Below, in pieces: positions 33,545 through 42,332 of a stretch of 64,000 bases of DNA. Made by a program: the position numbers and the translations under genes. Within the stretch, counting starts at the first letter, position 1. Every line of letters starts with the position of its first letter. Source of the stretch: Opitutales bacterium (lineage in GTDB: Bacteria; Verrucomicrobiota; Verrucomicrobiia; Opitutales; Oceanipulchritudinaceae); NCBI GenBank assembly GCA_020831485.1, contig JAFIGG010000002.1, positions 1 through 64,000 of the forward strand. The letters are read 5' to 3'. The notes below the pieces were generated by a model. It searched no databases, was not told the origin of the DNA, and saw only the letters and a list, made by a program, of their open reading frames with translations.

Positions 33545-34960
33545 ATGTCAATATTTGATTCAACGACACTTACAGTGGGAAGGCTTCGTCGATTGACCAG
33601 TTTGTGCCTGATTGCTTTTTCAGGGGCCCTTTGTGCCAATGGGAACACAGTCAGAACGGATATCACACTCGAATCCGGCTGGGACTACCTTCGCGATAGC
33701 CACGGCGCGCTGGATTCGGCCCGGCACCAGATTGCCGCTGCCCGATCAGCTGATGCATCGACTAGAAACCTTTATCATCCACAGGTTGAACTTCAGCTGC
33801 GGGCTACCCGTATCAATGAACCCATTGAAATCGATCTGAACCCGATTCGTCAGGTGATTCTCAATCTGCACCCCGAAATTGCAGCCGGGCAGATTCCTGA
33901 ATTCCGCACTCGGGTCCAGGATCGCGAATTTTTTCAGGGCAGCCTGAATGTCGTCTGGCCGGTCTACACGGGAGGACGCATCTCTGCAGCGCGTTCTGCT
34001 GCCTCGGCAGAGATTCATCAAAGCAAAGCGAACCTCATGCAAACTGAGGCGGAACTGCTCAGGGAATACGTGAGGCGCTACTATTCAGTTGCCCTGGCGG
34101 AGCACGCCGTCGCCCTGAACGCAGAGCAGGTGGAATCCATGAAGAGACACCTTTCGAGGGCAATACAACTCGAAGAGAACGGCCAGATTGCGAGGGTCGA
34201 AAGACTTCATGCCAAAGTAGCTTTTGATAAAGCAAAGCGAGACCTTTCCGAAGCCGAGTCCGATCTGAGGGTCGCCCGTGAAGGTCTAACGGCATGGTTT
34301 GACCGGCCGGAGAATGAATGGGCACTGGCCAGCGAATTGAAAATCCTGCATCCTCCAGTCGAAACCAAACAGCAGACGCAGCGTGATTCAGACCGGCACC
34401 CACGCCTTCTTCAGCTGGATGCCCTCAGGCAGAGCGCTGAAAGCGCGGTGCAAGCTGAAAGAGGTGCCCTCCTTCCCGAAGTATATCTCTTTGGACGTCA
34501 GGAGCTGAACCGCAGTGACTTGACCTTGCTCGACCCTGAATGGGCTGTGGGCATTGGCTTGAACTGGAACATCTGGGACCGGGATGGCCAGCGTCAACGG
34601 GTGCGGGCGGCCCGCAGTCAAAACCGTAGAATAGAATCTATCAGGGCACAGGCAGCAAAGGACCTCAATACCCTGGCAATCCAGTCAATCGAACAGTGGC
34701 ACCAGTCGGCGAAACGCTTCGACACCCTCGGCAGCAGTTTGGAGCTGGCCAGCGAAAACCTCAGGGTCCGCGAGCTTGCTTTCTCCGAGGGACAAGCAAC
34801 GTCTCTGGATGTCGTGGACGCCCGACTCACCTACCAGCGTGTGCTGCTTGCACGGGCGGTGTCTCAATACGAATCCCTGGTTTACGCTGCAACGACCGCT
34901 GAGGCACTTGGCTCAACCGACCTTTTCTGGAAATGGATTCAACCAAAGGATATCCGATGA
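33545..34960 (+). CDS. TolC family outer-membrane efflux protein
   Basis: A 471-residue outer-membrane channel of an export system. A signal peptide (LTSLCLIAFSGALCANG) is followed by two repeats of outer-membrane efflux protein type, seen in the coiled helices (QSKANLMQTEAELLREYVRRY; ARVERLHAKVAFDKAKRDLSEAESDLR) and LPEVYLFGRQELN with WAVGIGLNWNIWD. It forms the exit duct for the HlyD/permease pump encoded next. The start at 33545 avoids an ATG inside the operator. Its stop overlaps the HlyD start by 4 bp. Confidence 0.92.
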   Translation: MSIFDSTTLTVGRLRRLTSLCLIAFSGALCANGNTVRTDITLESGWDYLRDSHGALDSARHQIAAARSADASTRNLYHPQVELQLRATRINEPIEIDLNPIRQVILNLHPEIAAGQIPEFRTRVQDREFFQGSLNVVWPVYTGGRISAARSAASAEIHQSKANLMQTEAELLREYVRRYYSVALAEHAVALNAEQVESMKRHLSRAIQLEENGQIARVERLHAKVAFDKAKRDLSEAESDLRVAREGLTAWFDRPENEWALASELKILHPPVETKQQTQRDSDRHPRLLQLDALRQSAESAVQAERGALLPEVYLFGRQELNRSDLTLLDPEWAVGIGLNWNIWDRDGQRQRVRAARSQNRRIESIRAQAAKDLNTLAIQSIEQWHQSAKRFDTLGSSLELASENLRVRELAFSEGQATSLDVVDARLTYQRVLLARAVSQYESLVYAATTAEALGSTDLFWKWIQPKDIR

Positions 34961-35937
34961 AACGTTTTGTAGCACTGATCATTGCAGCTCTGGCCTCTCT
35001 GGCACTCTTAATTTTACTGATTGGCTGGATTCGCAGCGAACCCCAAAGTATCGCGCTCCAAGGAGAAATCGAGATGGCGCGAGTGGATGTGTCTTCAAAG
35101 GTTGCCGGTAGACTGTTGACCGTGCACGTTCGCAAAGGCGATCGGGTTGAAGCCGGGGATCCACTGGTTGAGCTGGATGGGCCCGAGCTTCAGGCGCGAT
35201 TGTTTCAGGCGGAATCCGCCCGCTCAGCAGCCGATGCCCAGCGGCGTAAATCTGAGGCGGGGTCGAGAAAGCAGGAGCTGGATGCGGCCCGCGCACAATG
35301 GCAAAAAGCCGCTGCGGCCCTCGAGTTGGCAGAACGCACTTTCGGACGCATCGAAAACTTATACTCAGAGGGTGTCGTTCCGCGGCAGCGTCTGGATGAA
35401 GTTGAAACCCAACTGGCAATCAGCCGTGCCGACGAAGGTATGGCCAGAGCACAATTGGAGATAGCTGAAGAAGGTGCCCGAGAGGAAGACCGCGATGCCG
35501 CAGCTGCCCTGGAACGTCAGGCGCACGGTAGCGTGATGGAAGTTGAGTCTTTTATTAAGGAAACATTACTAAGGGCCCCGCTTGACGCGCTGGTGGATGA
35601 CATAGTCCTCCGGGTTGGGGAACTTGCCGCCTCCGGTATGCCATTGGTGACTCTGCTGGATACGACGGATGTTTGGATCGTATTCCAAATTACCGAAGAC
35701 CGCCTTCACTCCGTCAGTGAAGGCAGTCCAATCAAGGTTCAGATTCCAGCGAAAGGTTCAGTTGATTATGTAGCACAAATCAGCTACATATCAGTTCTCC
35801 CGCACTTTGCCACCTGGCGAGCGACCCGTTCCAGCGGGGGATTCGATGTGCGAACTTTCGAGGTTCACGCCCGCTTGTCTGAGCCCGTAACCGGGTTAAG
35901 GCCGGGAATGAGCGTTTTGTGGAATCCGGAAAAATGA
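34957..35937 (+). CDS. HlyD family periplasmic adaptor (membrane fusion protein)
   Basis: A 326-residue adaptor with an N-terminal membrane anchor (FVALIIAALASLALLILLIGW). A barrel or lipoyl half-motif follows (VSSKVAGRLLTVHVRKGDRVEAGDPLVELD), then a long hairpin of coiled coil (about residues 80-175, SARSAADAQRR to the Glu-rich EEGAREEDRD). The second lipoyl half and a beta-barrel come next (LLRAPLDALVDDIVLRVGELAASG; VLRPGMSVLW equivalent GLRPGMSVLW). It bridges the inner-membrane permease and TolC. Start and stop both overlap neighbours by ATGA, so the operon is translationally coupled. Confidence 0.92.
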   Translation: MKRFVALIIAALASLALLILLIGWIRSEPQSIALQGEIEMARVDVSSKVAGRLLTVHVRKGDRVEAGDPLVELDGPELQARLFQAESARSAADAQRRKSEAGSRKQELDAARAQWQKAAAALELAERTFGRIENLYSEGVVPRQRLDEVETQLAISRADEGMARAQLEIAEEGAREEDRDAAAALERQAHGSVMEVESFIKETLLRAPLDALVDDIVLRVGELAASGMPLVTLLDTTDVWIVFQITEDRLHSVSEGSPIKVQIPAKGSVDYVAQISYISVLPHFATWRATRSSGGFDVRTFEVHARLSEPVTGLRPGMSVLWNPEK

Positions 35938-37118
35938 AGCTTCGTCGACAACTGGCATTTGCCAGGGAATGGCGTCGCACCTGGCAAGTATCCGAGCAGC
36001 GTTGGCTTCTTATCTGGCTACCCTTGCTTCTGGGCATACTGGTCACTGCTATATTCTATGAGGGAAAGCTCAAGGAACTGCCTATCGCTGTCGTCGCTCA
36101 AGGTGAAGGGGCGCTCCAAAGGCAATTATTGCGGGATTTTCAGAGCGTGCCCTCTGTCAGCCTGATTCGCATGGAAAGCCTTGAAGCTGCTGAAACTTCA
36201 ATGCGGAGAAATGAGGTCTATGCGATCATCCATCTTCCGCGCGAATTGGACAGAAGCATAAACCGCAGGGAGGCCGCCAGCGTTCACCTGTTTCTCAACA
36301 GCCAATTGCTTCTGGTAGGAAATACTCTGGAAACGGATATCCAACAGGTGGTTCAAAAGCGTTCAGCCGAGTTGCAGATACGACATGAGTTGGCACAGGG
36401 TCGGCCAATGAAGCTGGCTACGAGTAGAATACAGCCTATCGACACCCAGAGAACTGCGTTGTCCAACCCCGGGCTGGATTTCACACCCTTTCTGGCCGGA
36501 ACAGCCGTTCCCTGCGTCCTTCAGATTACGCTGCTTCTGGGCAGCATATGGGTTGTTGGTTATGAATTACGTCAAGCGACAGCCCGACGCTGGTGGAAGC
36601 TCTCCGGGCAAAGCCGATTCCTTGCACTGTCATCCAAGCTGACTCCCATCATTATCTTTGGCTGCCTTTGGGGGTGGATCTGGCTGGGCTGGTTGTTCAG
36701 CCCTGGTTTGCCTGGTCTTTTACCGGGCTTTGACTGGCCGACTGAAAGCTCTTTGCTCTGGCTCGGAGCAGCCTGGTTTCTGTTTGTACTGGCTACCGTT
36801 GGCCTCGGTGCAGGAATGGCTCTGCTGACTGCCAATCTCCGCCTTGGATTGAGCCTGGGTGCGTTTCTGTCTGCCCCTGCAATGGCCTTTGCTGGTATTA
36901 CTTTTCCCCATTTTGCAATGCCTCTGCCAGCTGTTTACTGGGCACAGTTGATTCCCGTTAATCATTTCCTTAAGCTACAGGAATTCATCGTCTACAAAGG
37001 CAGTTATCCTTCCACTGCCGTGGCAGCCTTAACGATTACAGCTCTACTGGGTTGGTTGACTGCAATAAGCCTTGTTTCCAGTCGATGCCAAAACCCGAAA
37101 AACTGGATGAAGTCCTAA
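35934..37118 (+). CDS. ABC-2 type permease (first of two)
   Basis: A 394-residue membrane protein. It has an N-terminal helix (RWLLIWLPLLLGILVTAIFY), then a large periplasmic domain (about residues 55-180, LPIAVVAQGEGALQRQL onward). Five C-terminal helices follow (for example IWVVGYELRQATARRWW loop, LLWLGAAWFLFVLATVGLGAG, AVAALTITALLGWLTAISLV). This is the ABC-2/YhhJ-YbhR layout of drug or envelope-component exporters. No ATP-binding motif is present. It is the third gene of the exporter operon. Confidence 0.87.
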   Translation: MKLRRQLAFAREWRRTWQVSEQRWLLIWLPLLLGILVTAIFYEGKLKELPIAVVAQGEGALQRQLLRDFQSVPSVSLIRMESLEAAETSMRRNEVYAIIHLPRELDRSINRREAASVHLFLNSQLLLVGNTLETDIQQVVQKRSAELQIRHELAQGRPMKLATSRIQPIDTQRTALSNPGLDFTPFLAGTAVPCVLQITLLLGSIWVVGYELRQATARRWWKLSGQSRFLALSSKLTPIIIFGCLWGWIWLGWLFSPGLPGLLPGFDWPTESSLLWLGAAWFLFVLATVGLGAGMALLTANLRLGLSLGAFLSAPAMAFAGITFPHFAMPLPAVYWAQLIPVNHFLKLQEFIVYKGSYPSTAVAALTITALLGWLTAISLVSSRCQNPKNWMKS

Positions 37119-37130
37119 ACAGCAATAACA

Positions 37131-38279
37131 GTGACTTATTTCAAGGCAGTTAATTTTCAGGCAAGGGCCATTTTTAGAGACAAGGGTGTGCTCCTATTGA
37201 TGGTCATCGCCCCCCTACTGTACGGGCTCTTTTATCCACTGCCTTACCTGACCGACCGTGCAGAGAAAGTTCCTGTCGCGATTGTTGTTAAGGACTCCGG
37301 AGCACTTACCCAACAGTTGACTCGCTGGATGGAGGCCTCTCCAAGATTGCTGATTTCCGCGGTGTTCAACGACCTGGCCTCTGCTGAACAGGCCTACAGA
37401 AACGGTGAAATCCGTGGTTGGATTCTATTATACCGAGGTTGGGAAAATGATTTTAAACGTTCGGAAGCGATCGTCTTCCCAGTTGCGGGTGACGCTACAT
37501 CATTCATAGTCGCGCGCGAAGCAATGCTTGGGTTCACTGAAGTCAGCGGAACCCTTTCTGCAGGCATTCAACTCCAAAGATACCGGTCCGAAGGACTTTC
37601 CCGGGACCGGGCCGAACGGATGCGTGATCCGATTGCATTCGAGAGCATTCGACCCTTCAACCCGACGGAGAGCTACCTGAATACTGCCTACATCAGTGTT
37701 ATTCTCATCATTCTCCAACAAACTCTTTGGCTGGGTTTCGGCATGTCTATTGCAACCCAAAGGGAACGGGGGCATGCCTTTAGGAGCGCCCAATCAATGG
37801 CAGGCGCCCTGACCGTAGTTATTCTGCTGTATTTCATACATTCCGTGATACTGACCGGACCCGTCTTTAACTTCCTCAATCTGCCACTGCCTGCGGATCG
37901 GATTGGGGCTTTGTGCTTTCTGTTATTGCTGACGACCGTCTGGTCGCTCTACGGCCTTTGCCTGTGCAAGATATTTCGCCACCGTGAATCCAGTCCCGCG
38001 CTATGGGTTGGCACATCAATTCCCATCCTGTTTATTTCCGGGAGCATCTGGCCGAGCGAACAGCTACCCACAATTTTGCAGGTCTTCGCCTGGGTTTTTC
38101 CAAGCACACCCGGAATTCAGGGATTGTTGCAGCTCTGGGTATCCGATCTACCTGCGGCGGCGTTGAGAGGAGTATGGATTCCTCTGCTCGCTCAAGCGGC
38201 CGCTGCAGTGTCACTAATCGCAATAAGCCTTTACCTCAACAGGCAGGTTCCTTTAGCCTGCCGGGATGGAGAGCGCTGA
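37131..38279 (+). CDS. ABC-2 type permease (second of two)
   Basis: A 382-residue paralogue-like permease starting with GTG at 37131. It has an N-terminal helix (GVLLLMVIAPLLYGLFYPL), a periplasmic domain (VPVAIVVKDSGALTQQLTRW, then a long loop), and C-terminal helices (ISVILIILQQTLWLGFGM; LTVVILLYFIHSVILTG; IGALCFLLLLTTVWSLYGL). It probably forms a heterodimer with the preceding permease. No Walker motifs are present in it or in any other gene of this operon. The 3' end overlaps the next gene by 14 bp. Confidence 0.87.
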   Translation: MTYFKAVNFQARAIFRDKGVLLLMVIAPLLYGLFYPLPYLTDRAEKVPVAIVVKDSGALTQQLTRWMEASPRLLISAVFNDLASAEQAYRNGEIRGWILLYRGWENDFKRSEAIVFPVAGDATSFIVAREAMLGFTEVSGTLSAGIQLQRYRSEGLSRDRAERMRDPIAFESIRPFNPTESYLNTAYISVILIILQQTLWLGFGMSIATQRERGHAFRSAQSMAGALTVVILLYFIHSVILTGPVFNFLNLPLPADRIGALCFLLLLTTVWSLYGLCLCKIFRHRESSPALWVGTSIPILFISGSIWPSEQLPTILQVFAWVFPSTPGIQGLLQLWVSDLPAAALRGVWIPLLAQAAAAVSLIAISLYLNRQVPLACRDGER

Positions 38280-39450
38280 ACCCACTGCAGCACAGGCGAT
38301 AACCCTATTCATTGTTGCCTTTCTGGTTCTCCCTATGGCCGGATGCGTCGATCGCGATGAAGCGGAACAACCGGGTAATCTTCTGCGTGTCGCTGCCCTC
38401 TTCAATGATCAGGACCTCCAGCTTCGCTTCGAATACCCGACGGAAACACCCAGCTGGTATCATCAATACCTGGTCTACCGCAATGGCGAATGGACGCGTT
38501 ACGGTTTGGGTGCTGACGGACGTGATGAACACGGTTTTTATGAAGACCGGATTTCAGTGATGTGGGATGACGGTTCGGTGCGTAATTTCGAGAATCTGGG
38601 CGGATACGTAGCCGTTCACCCAGGTATGCGCAGCACCCGCAGCGAGGTGGACAGCGATGCGGTCGGCGATCACTCCTATCTGGGGGATGAGCTCGGGCGC
38701 TCGGATGTTCGCAAATTCATTCTCGAATCCCGCGACAGCGATGTCAGCCCGCTCGATGCGTGGGAAGCGGTTCTGCCTGAGGATCAAATCCGGGAGCTAC
38801 TGGAGGCCGGCGTCTTTCTGGACCTATGGCAATGGCGAGCCCATCGATCCAACCCGATCGGCTTTGCCGACAACGGCTACGTGCTTGATTACCGCCACAG
38901 CTCATCGGGCCGCGGCATGTATACGGACAATGTGGACGATTCAGGAGCCCCGGCCTGGATGTACGATTCGGAAAAAACCGGTTTTCATGCCCTGCTCTTC
39001 GAGCAGCTGGTGGAGCAAGCCTACAGCCAGGACGATTGGTACTTTCTCAGCGAATCCATCGCAAAGCCATTCGACCCAGAGCACGACTGGCAGGACGGGG
39101 ACGCCCTACCCCAACGCTTTCTACGCGAGCCCGAAGGCAGCCGCGGGGCCATTCGCGCCGACGGCCGCCACAGCGACGGAGCCTGGCAGGTGCGCCTGAC
39201 GCGCAGCATGGAAGCACCCGACCCGCTCGACAGCAAAAGTTTTGCGGAAGGCGACGTTTTTCATGTGGCCTTCTCGGTTCACTCCGGGGCCGGAGCCCGT
39301 CATCACCTCGTCAGCCTGCCCCTGTCGTTTGGTTTTGCCACCGACGCTGAAATCATCGCCCAGAAAGTTGAGGGCGACCTCGATGAGGCTGAAGTCGAAT
39401 GGGTTGAAATAGAACTCTTTGATCCCGGCGATCCGACGCCGGAGCGCTGA
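38266..39450 (+). CDS. ethylbenzene-dehydrogenase-like heme-binding lipoprotein
   Basis: A 394-residue lipoprotein with lipobox LPMAGC (Cys27). The body has the pattern of the EB_dh/cytochrome c-552 C-terminal domain: LQLRFEYPTETPSWYHQYLVY, SVMWDDGSVRNFENLGG and the characteristic VFLDLWQWRAHRSNPIGFADNGYVLDYR. In ethylbenzene and DMSO-type enzymes this domain binds heme b through Met and Lys; those residues cannot be fixed here. Start and previous stop overlap (14 bp), so it belongs to the exporter operon. The link between a heme-domain lipoprotein and the exporter is unexplained. Confidence 0.75.
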   Translation: MESAEPTAAQAITLFIVAFLVLPMAGCVDRDEAEQPGNLLRVAALFNDQDLQLRFEYPTETPSWYHQYLVYRNGEWTRYGLGADGRDEHGFYEDRISVMWDDGSVRNFENLGGYVAVHPGMRSTRSEVDSDAVGDHSYLGDELGRSDVRKFILESRDSDVSPLDAWEAVLPEDQIRELLEAGVFLDLWQWRAHRSNPIGFADNGYVLDYRHSSSGRGMYTDNVDDSGAPAWMYDSEKTGFHALLFEQLVEQAYSQDDWYFLSESIAKPFDPEHDWQDGDALPQRFLREPEGSRGAIRADGRHSDGAWQVRLTRSMEAPDPLDSKSFAEGDVFHVAFSVHSGAGARHHLVSLPLSFGFATDAEIIAQKVEGDLDEAEVEWVEIELFDPGDPTPER

Positions 39451-39477
39451 AGGCTGATAAACGCTTCCTCCGGCCAA

Positions 39478-40185
39478 TCAGCTCAAGCCCTCGTCGGCCA
39501 GTGCCTTGCTGATGCGGTCCTCCCCCGTATATATATGTTGGTGCATGACCATTTGAGCCTTGAACGCATCATGGGATTCAATCGCATCAACGATTGAGTG
39601 GTGCTCTTTGGATGGATTTCCGGAATCCAGTTGTCGCCCGATACCCAGGTAGGCCGGTCGCTGATATTTATCCAGGGCATCCATAACGGATTCTTCCAGC
39701 AAATGGTTCCCCGTCGCTCTCACCAAGTGAAGGTGGAATAAGGAATTATAGCGACAGTATTCCCTGAACGACTCTTCATCCCCTATTGTGTAGGATGGCA
39801 AATCGGCATACTTTCTCAGTGTCTCGATGGTTTCCTTCGAAGCCCGGGATGCCGCCAGAGCCGCGACCTGTGGCTCAACAATTCGACGGAATTCATTGAG
39901 CATCCTGAATTCATCAACCCTCAAAGGCGTAACATGGTAACCCCGGTGGGCTTGGATCTCCACGAGCTTTTCATTGATCAAGCGGTTGATGGCCTCACGT
40001 AAAGGCGTTCGGGAAATCGCGAATTCATCGCAGAGGTTCTTTTCCACCAGACGCTCGCCCGGATTCAATTCACAGGTCAGGATCCGGGCTTTGAGGATGG
40101 CGTAGAGACGGTCCGGCAGGGCCACAGAACCGAATCCGGATTGGGTTATTTCGACGAGAGATGGGGAATGATTGCGGTCTAACAT
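39478..40185 (-). CDS. GntR family regulator with FCD domain
   Basis: A 235-residue FadR-subfamily regulator. The N-terminal winged helix lies at about residues 18-85 (LPDRLYAILKARILTCELNPGERLVEKNLCDEFAISRTPLREAINRLI). The C-terminal FCD ligand domain covers about residues 95-225 (EFRMLNEFRRIVEPQVAALAA; RYNSLFHLHLVRATGNHLL). FCD domains bind small carboxylates, often with a metal. It is divergent from the aspartase operon, and two TTGTATACAA-like sites lie between, so it most likely controls that operon in response to a compound such as aspartate, fumarate or a beta-aspartyl dipeptide. The ligand is inferred. Confidence 0.93.
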   Translation of the reverse strand: MLDRNHSPSLVEITQSGFGSVALPDRLYAILKARILTCELNPGERLVEKNLCDEFAISRTPLREAINRLINEKLVEIQAHRGYHVTPLRVDEFRMLNEFRRIVEPQVAALAASRASKETIETLRKYADLPSYTIGDEESFREYCRYNSLFHLHLVRATGNHLLEESVMDALDKYQRPAYLGIGRQLDSGNPSKEHHSIVDAIESHDAFKAQMVMHQHIYTGEDRISKALADEGLS

Positions 40186-40264
40186 GTTTAAATCTGGAAA
40201 TTGTAGCTTCCCGCCGGGCAGTAAGTTACGGAAAACTCAGAATAGTAGAGATCGAGTTGAAATA

Positions 40265-40275
40265 CTTGTATACAG
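40265..40275. promoter_or_regulatory. GntR-type operator candidate, left
   Basis: CTTGTATACAG is an 11-bp near-palindrome with the TGTATACA core of FadR-subfamily GntR sites. It lies 80 bp upstream of the gntR start. Its twin core lies 191 bp away beside aspartase. Confidence 0.55.
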
Positions 40276-40457
40276 CTCGTAAACAATAATTTGCCTTTAT
40301 TGTTACAGCGCAGGCAGCGTTTAGCCGTTGAATAGGCTGTTTCAACGATGAAGACGTCTTTTTGGAGTGTTTGGGTGTTTGCATCCAGTGGATCCTGGCA
40401 ATCTCTCCAAAGAACGAAATTTATCCTTGACCGAAGCGGTTCTGAATATAAATATAT

Positions 40458-40467
40458 TTGTATACAA
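40458..40467. promoter_or_regulatory. GntR-type operator candidate, right
   Basis: TTGTATACAA is a perfect 10-bp palindrome (flanked t...cc) ending 6 bp before the aspartase ATG. It shares the TGTATACA core with the site at 40265-40275. A protein bound here would cover the initiation region. Confidence 0.65.
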
Positions 40468-40473
40468 CCGGCT

Positions 40474-42306
40474 ATGACCTCTTCTCTCTCAGTCTCAAGC
40501 CCTAAGGAAAAGGGCGAAATCAATTCATCAAATCAGCAGCAAGCGGTTCTCGGCTTAGTCCGGGATTACGGCGAATTGTTCACTCCGAAATCTGGCTGCT
40601 TCATCGCTCACGAGCGGATGCCTATTCTCTATCTGGATGTGCTTATTGAAGGCCGAATGAATGCTTTTAAGGCGTCCGGGGATGGCCTCAGGTTTGTCCG
40701 TCGAATTGAATCGGGGGACATTCTTGGCGCGGAATTGCTAATGGATTCCGCCGTGGTGGTCTATCGGGAAACCGTCGAGGCGACTATGCCTTGTAGCATA
40801 GCCCGGTTCCCAAAATCTTCTCTACCCATTATCGCCCGTGAAAATCCAAGTGTTTATAAATTGCTCAAGGAAAAGGCATTCACGCTGTCCGGGGATAGCA
40901 ACCCGGATAGTTACCGCGAGGAAAGTGACCTCCTCGGCGTCCGCCAGTTGCCTGATTCCGCACTGTATGGAATCCAGACATTACGGGCATATGAAAATTT
41001 TCCGATTTCCGGGACGCCGGTAAGTCATTACCCTGGCTTTATTGCTGCCTTGGCCATGGTCAAGCTCGCCTGCGCGCAAGCCAACAGGGACCTGGATCTG
41101 CTGGATGAACCGGTTTTCAAAGCCATTTGCAAAAGTTGTAAAGCCTTGATCAAGGGGCGTCATCACCGCCACTTTATTGTCGATGTGCTACAGGGGGGGG
41201 CGGGAACCAGCACCAATATGATGGCGAATGAAGTGATCGCCTCTCTGGCTCAGGAAGAACTGGGTGCAAGCAGGGGCGACGTAGATGCAGTTCATCCGAA
41301 CAATCATGTCAACCTCAGTCAGAGCACGAATGACGTCTACCCTACCGCATTTCGAATTGCCGCACGCATCGGTTTGCGCCGTTTGCGGCAAGTCCTTAAT
41401 GATCTGGCCGCAGAGCTGGAATTGAAGGCATTGGAGTTTAATGATGTGATCAAGATGGGGCGCACACAACTGCAGGATGCCGTCCCAATGACTCTCGGTC
41501 AGGAATTTTCCGCCTACGCCTACACCCTGAGAGAGGACTTGCTGCGGCTTGAAGAGGCCGACGCTCTCCTCAGGGAAATCAACATGGGTGCGACGGCCAT
41601 TGGCACAGGCATAAATGCGCCCAGAGATTTTGGGCACAGCGTATGCACTCATTTGAAGTCTATCACGGGGCTGGATCTTAAAATTGCCGATAACTTGATC
41701 GAAGCCACTCAGGATACAGGTGCTTACGTGCAACTGTCGAGTGTTCTGAAACGGGTCGCGATAAAATTAAGCAAAATCTGCAATGACCTTCGTTTGCTTT
41801 CTTCCGGTCCGCGGGCCGGGCTGAATGAAATACAATTACCGGATGCACAGCCTGGTAGCAGTATTATGCCCGGGAAAGTCAATCCGGTTATCCCGGAAGT
41901 AGTTAATCAGGTAGCTTTTGAGGTCTCCGGAAATGATGTGACTATTACCATGGCAGCAGAGGCAGGACAGCTTCAATTGAATGCAATGGAACCAGTGATC
42001 TTCTGGTCGCTGTTTAAAAGTATCCACCATCTGCGCCAGGCTATTGTTACTTTCCATCACCGATGTGTAAAAGGTATCAAGGCCAATAAAGATGTCTCCA
42101 GAAATCATGCAGAGAACAGTATTGGCCTGATAACTGCATTAGCTCCTATGTTGGGGTATTCAAGAACCTCAAAGCTGGCCCGGCAGGCTTTAGTTTCAGG
42201 AAAAAGTGCTCGGAGCATCCTGGAGGAAGAAGGACTTCTTAGTAAAAAAGAAATCGCATCTATCCTCGACCTGAGGCGCTTAGCGGTTCCGGACCCAAAT
42301 AGATAA
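40474..42306 (+). CDS. aspA: aspartate ammonia-lyase with N-terminal cNMP-binding-like domain
   Basis: Converts L-aspartate to fumarate and ammonia. The C-terminal ~470 residues are a complete aspartase: VLQGGAGTSTNMMANEVIA, HPNNHVNLSQSTNDVYPTA, and the signature GSSIMPGKVNP (residues 461-471). About 140 extra residues precede it and read like a Crp-type cyclic-nucleotide-binding barrel (GCFIAHERMPILYLDVLIEGRMNAF; RRIESGDILGAELLMDS; RETVEATMPCSIARF), though the phosphate-binding cassette is not canonical. The total of 611 residues compares with ~470 for normal AspA. The start is the ATG at 40474, behind the operator; a longer frame would cover the operator. It is the first gene of the plus-strand row. 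Confidence 0.92.
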   Translation: MTSSLSVSSPKEKGEINSSNQQQAVLGLVRDYGELFTPKSGCFIAHERMPILYLDVLIEGRMNAFKASGDGLRFVRRIESGDILGAELLMDSAVVVYRETVEATMPCSIARFPKSSLPIIARENPSVYKLLKEKAFTLSGDSNPDSYREESDLLGVRQLPDSALYGIQTLRAYENFPISGTPVSHYPGFIAALAMVKLACAQANRDLDLLDEPVFKAICKSCKALIKGRHHRHFIVDVLQGGAGTSTNMMANEVIASLAQEELGASRGDVDAVHPNNHVNLSQSTNDVYPTAFRIAARIGLRRLRQVLNDLAAELELKALEFNDVIKMGRTQLQDAVPMTLGQEFSAYAYTLREDLLRLEEADALLREINMGATAIGTGINAPRDFGHSVCTHLKSITGLDLKIADNLIEATQDTGAYVQLSSVLKRVAIKLSKICNDLRLLSSGPRAGLNEIQLPDAQPGSSIMPGKVNPVIPEVVNQVAFEVSGNDVTITMAAEAGQLQLNAMEPVIFWSLFKSIHHLRQAIVTFHHRCVKGIKANKDVSRNHAENSIGLITALAPMLGYSRTSKLARQALVSGKSARSILEEEGLLSKKEIASILDLRRLAVPDPNR

Positions 42307-42332
42307 TTTAGAAAACCAAAAACAACTGGAAA

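Noticed and set aside
40348-40473. Longer N-terminus for aspartase
   Set aside because: It would code through the GntR operator and adds a non-conserved Trp/Ser-rich stretch; the ATG at 40474 fits the domain.
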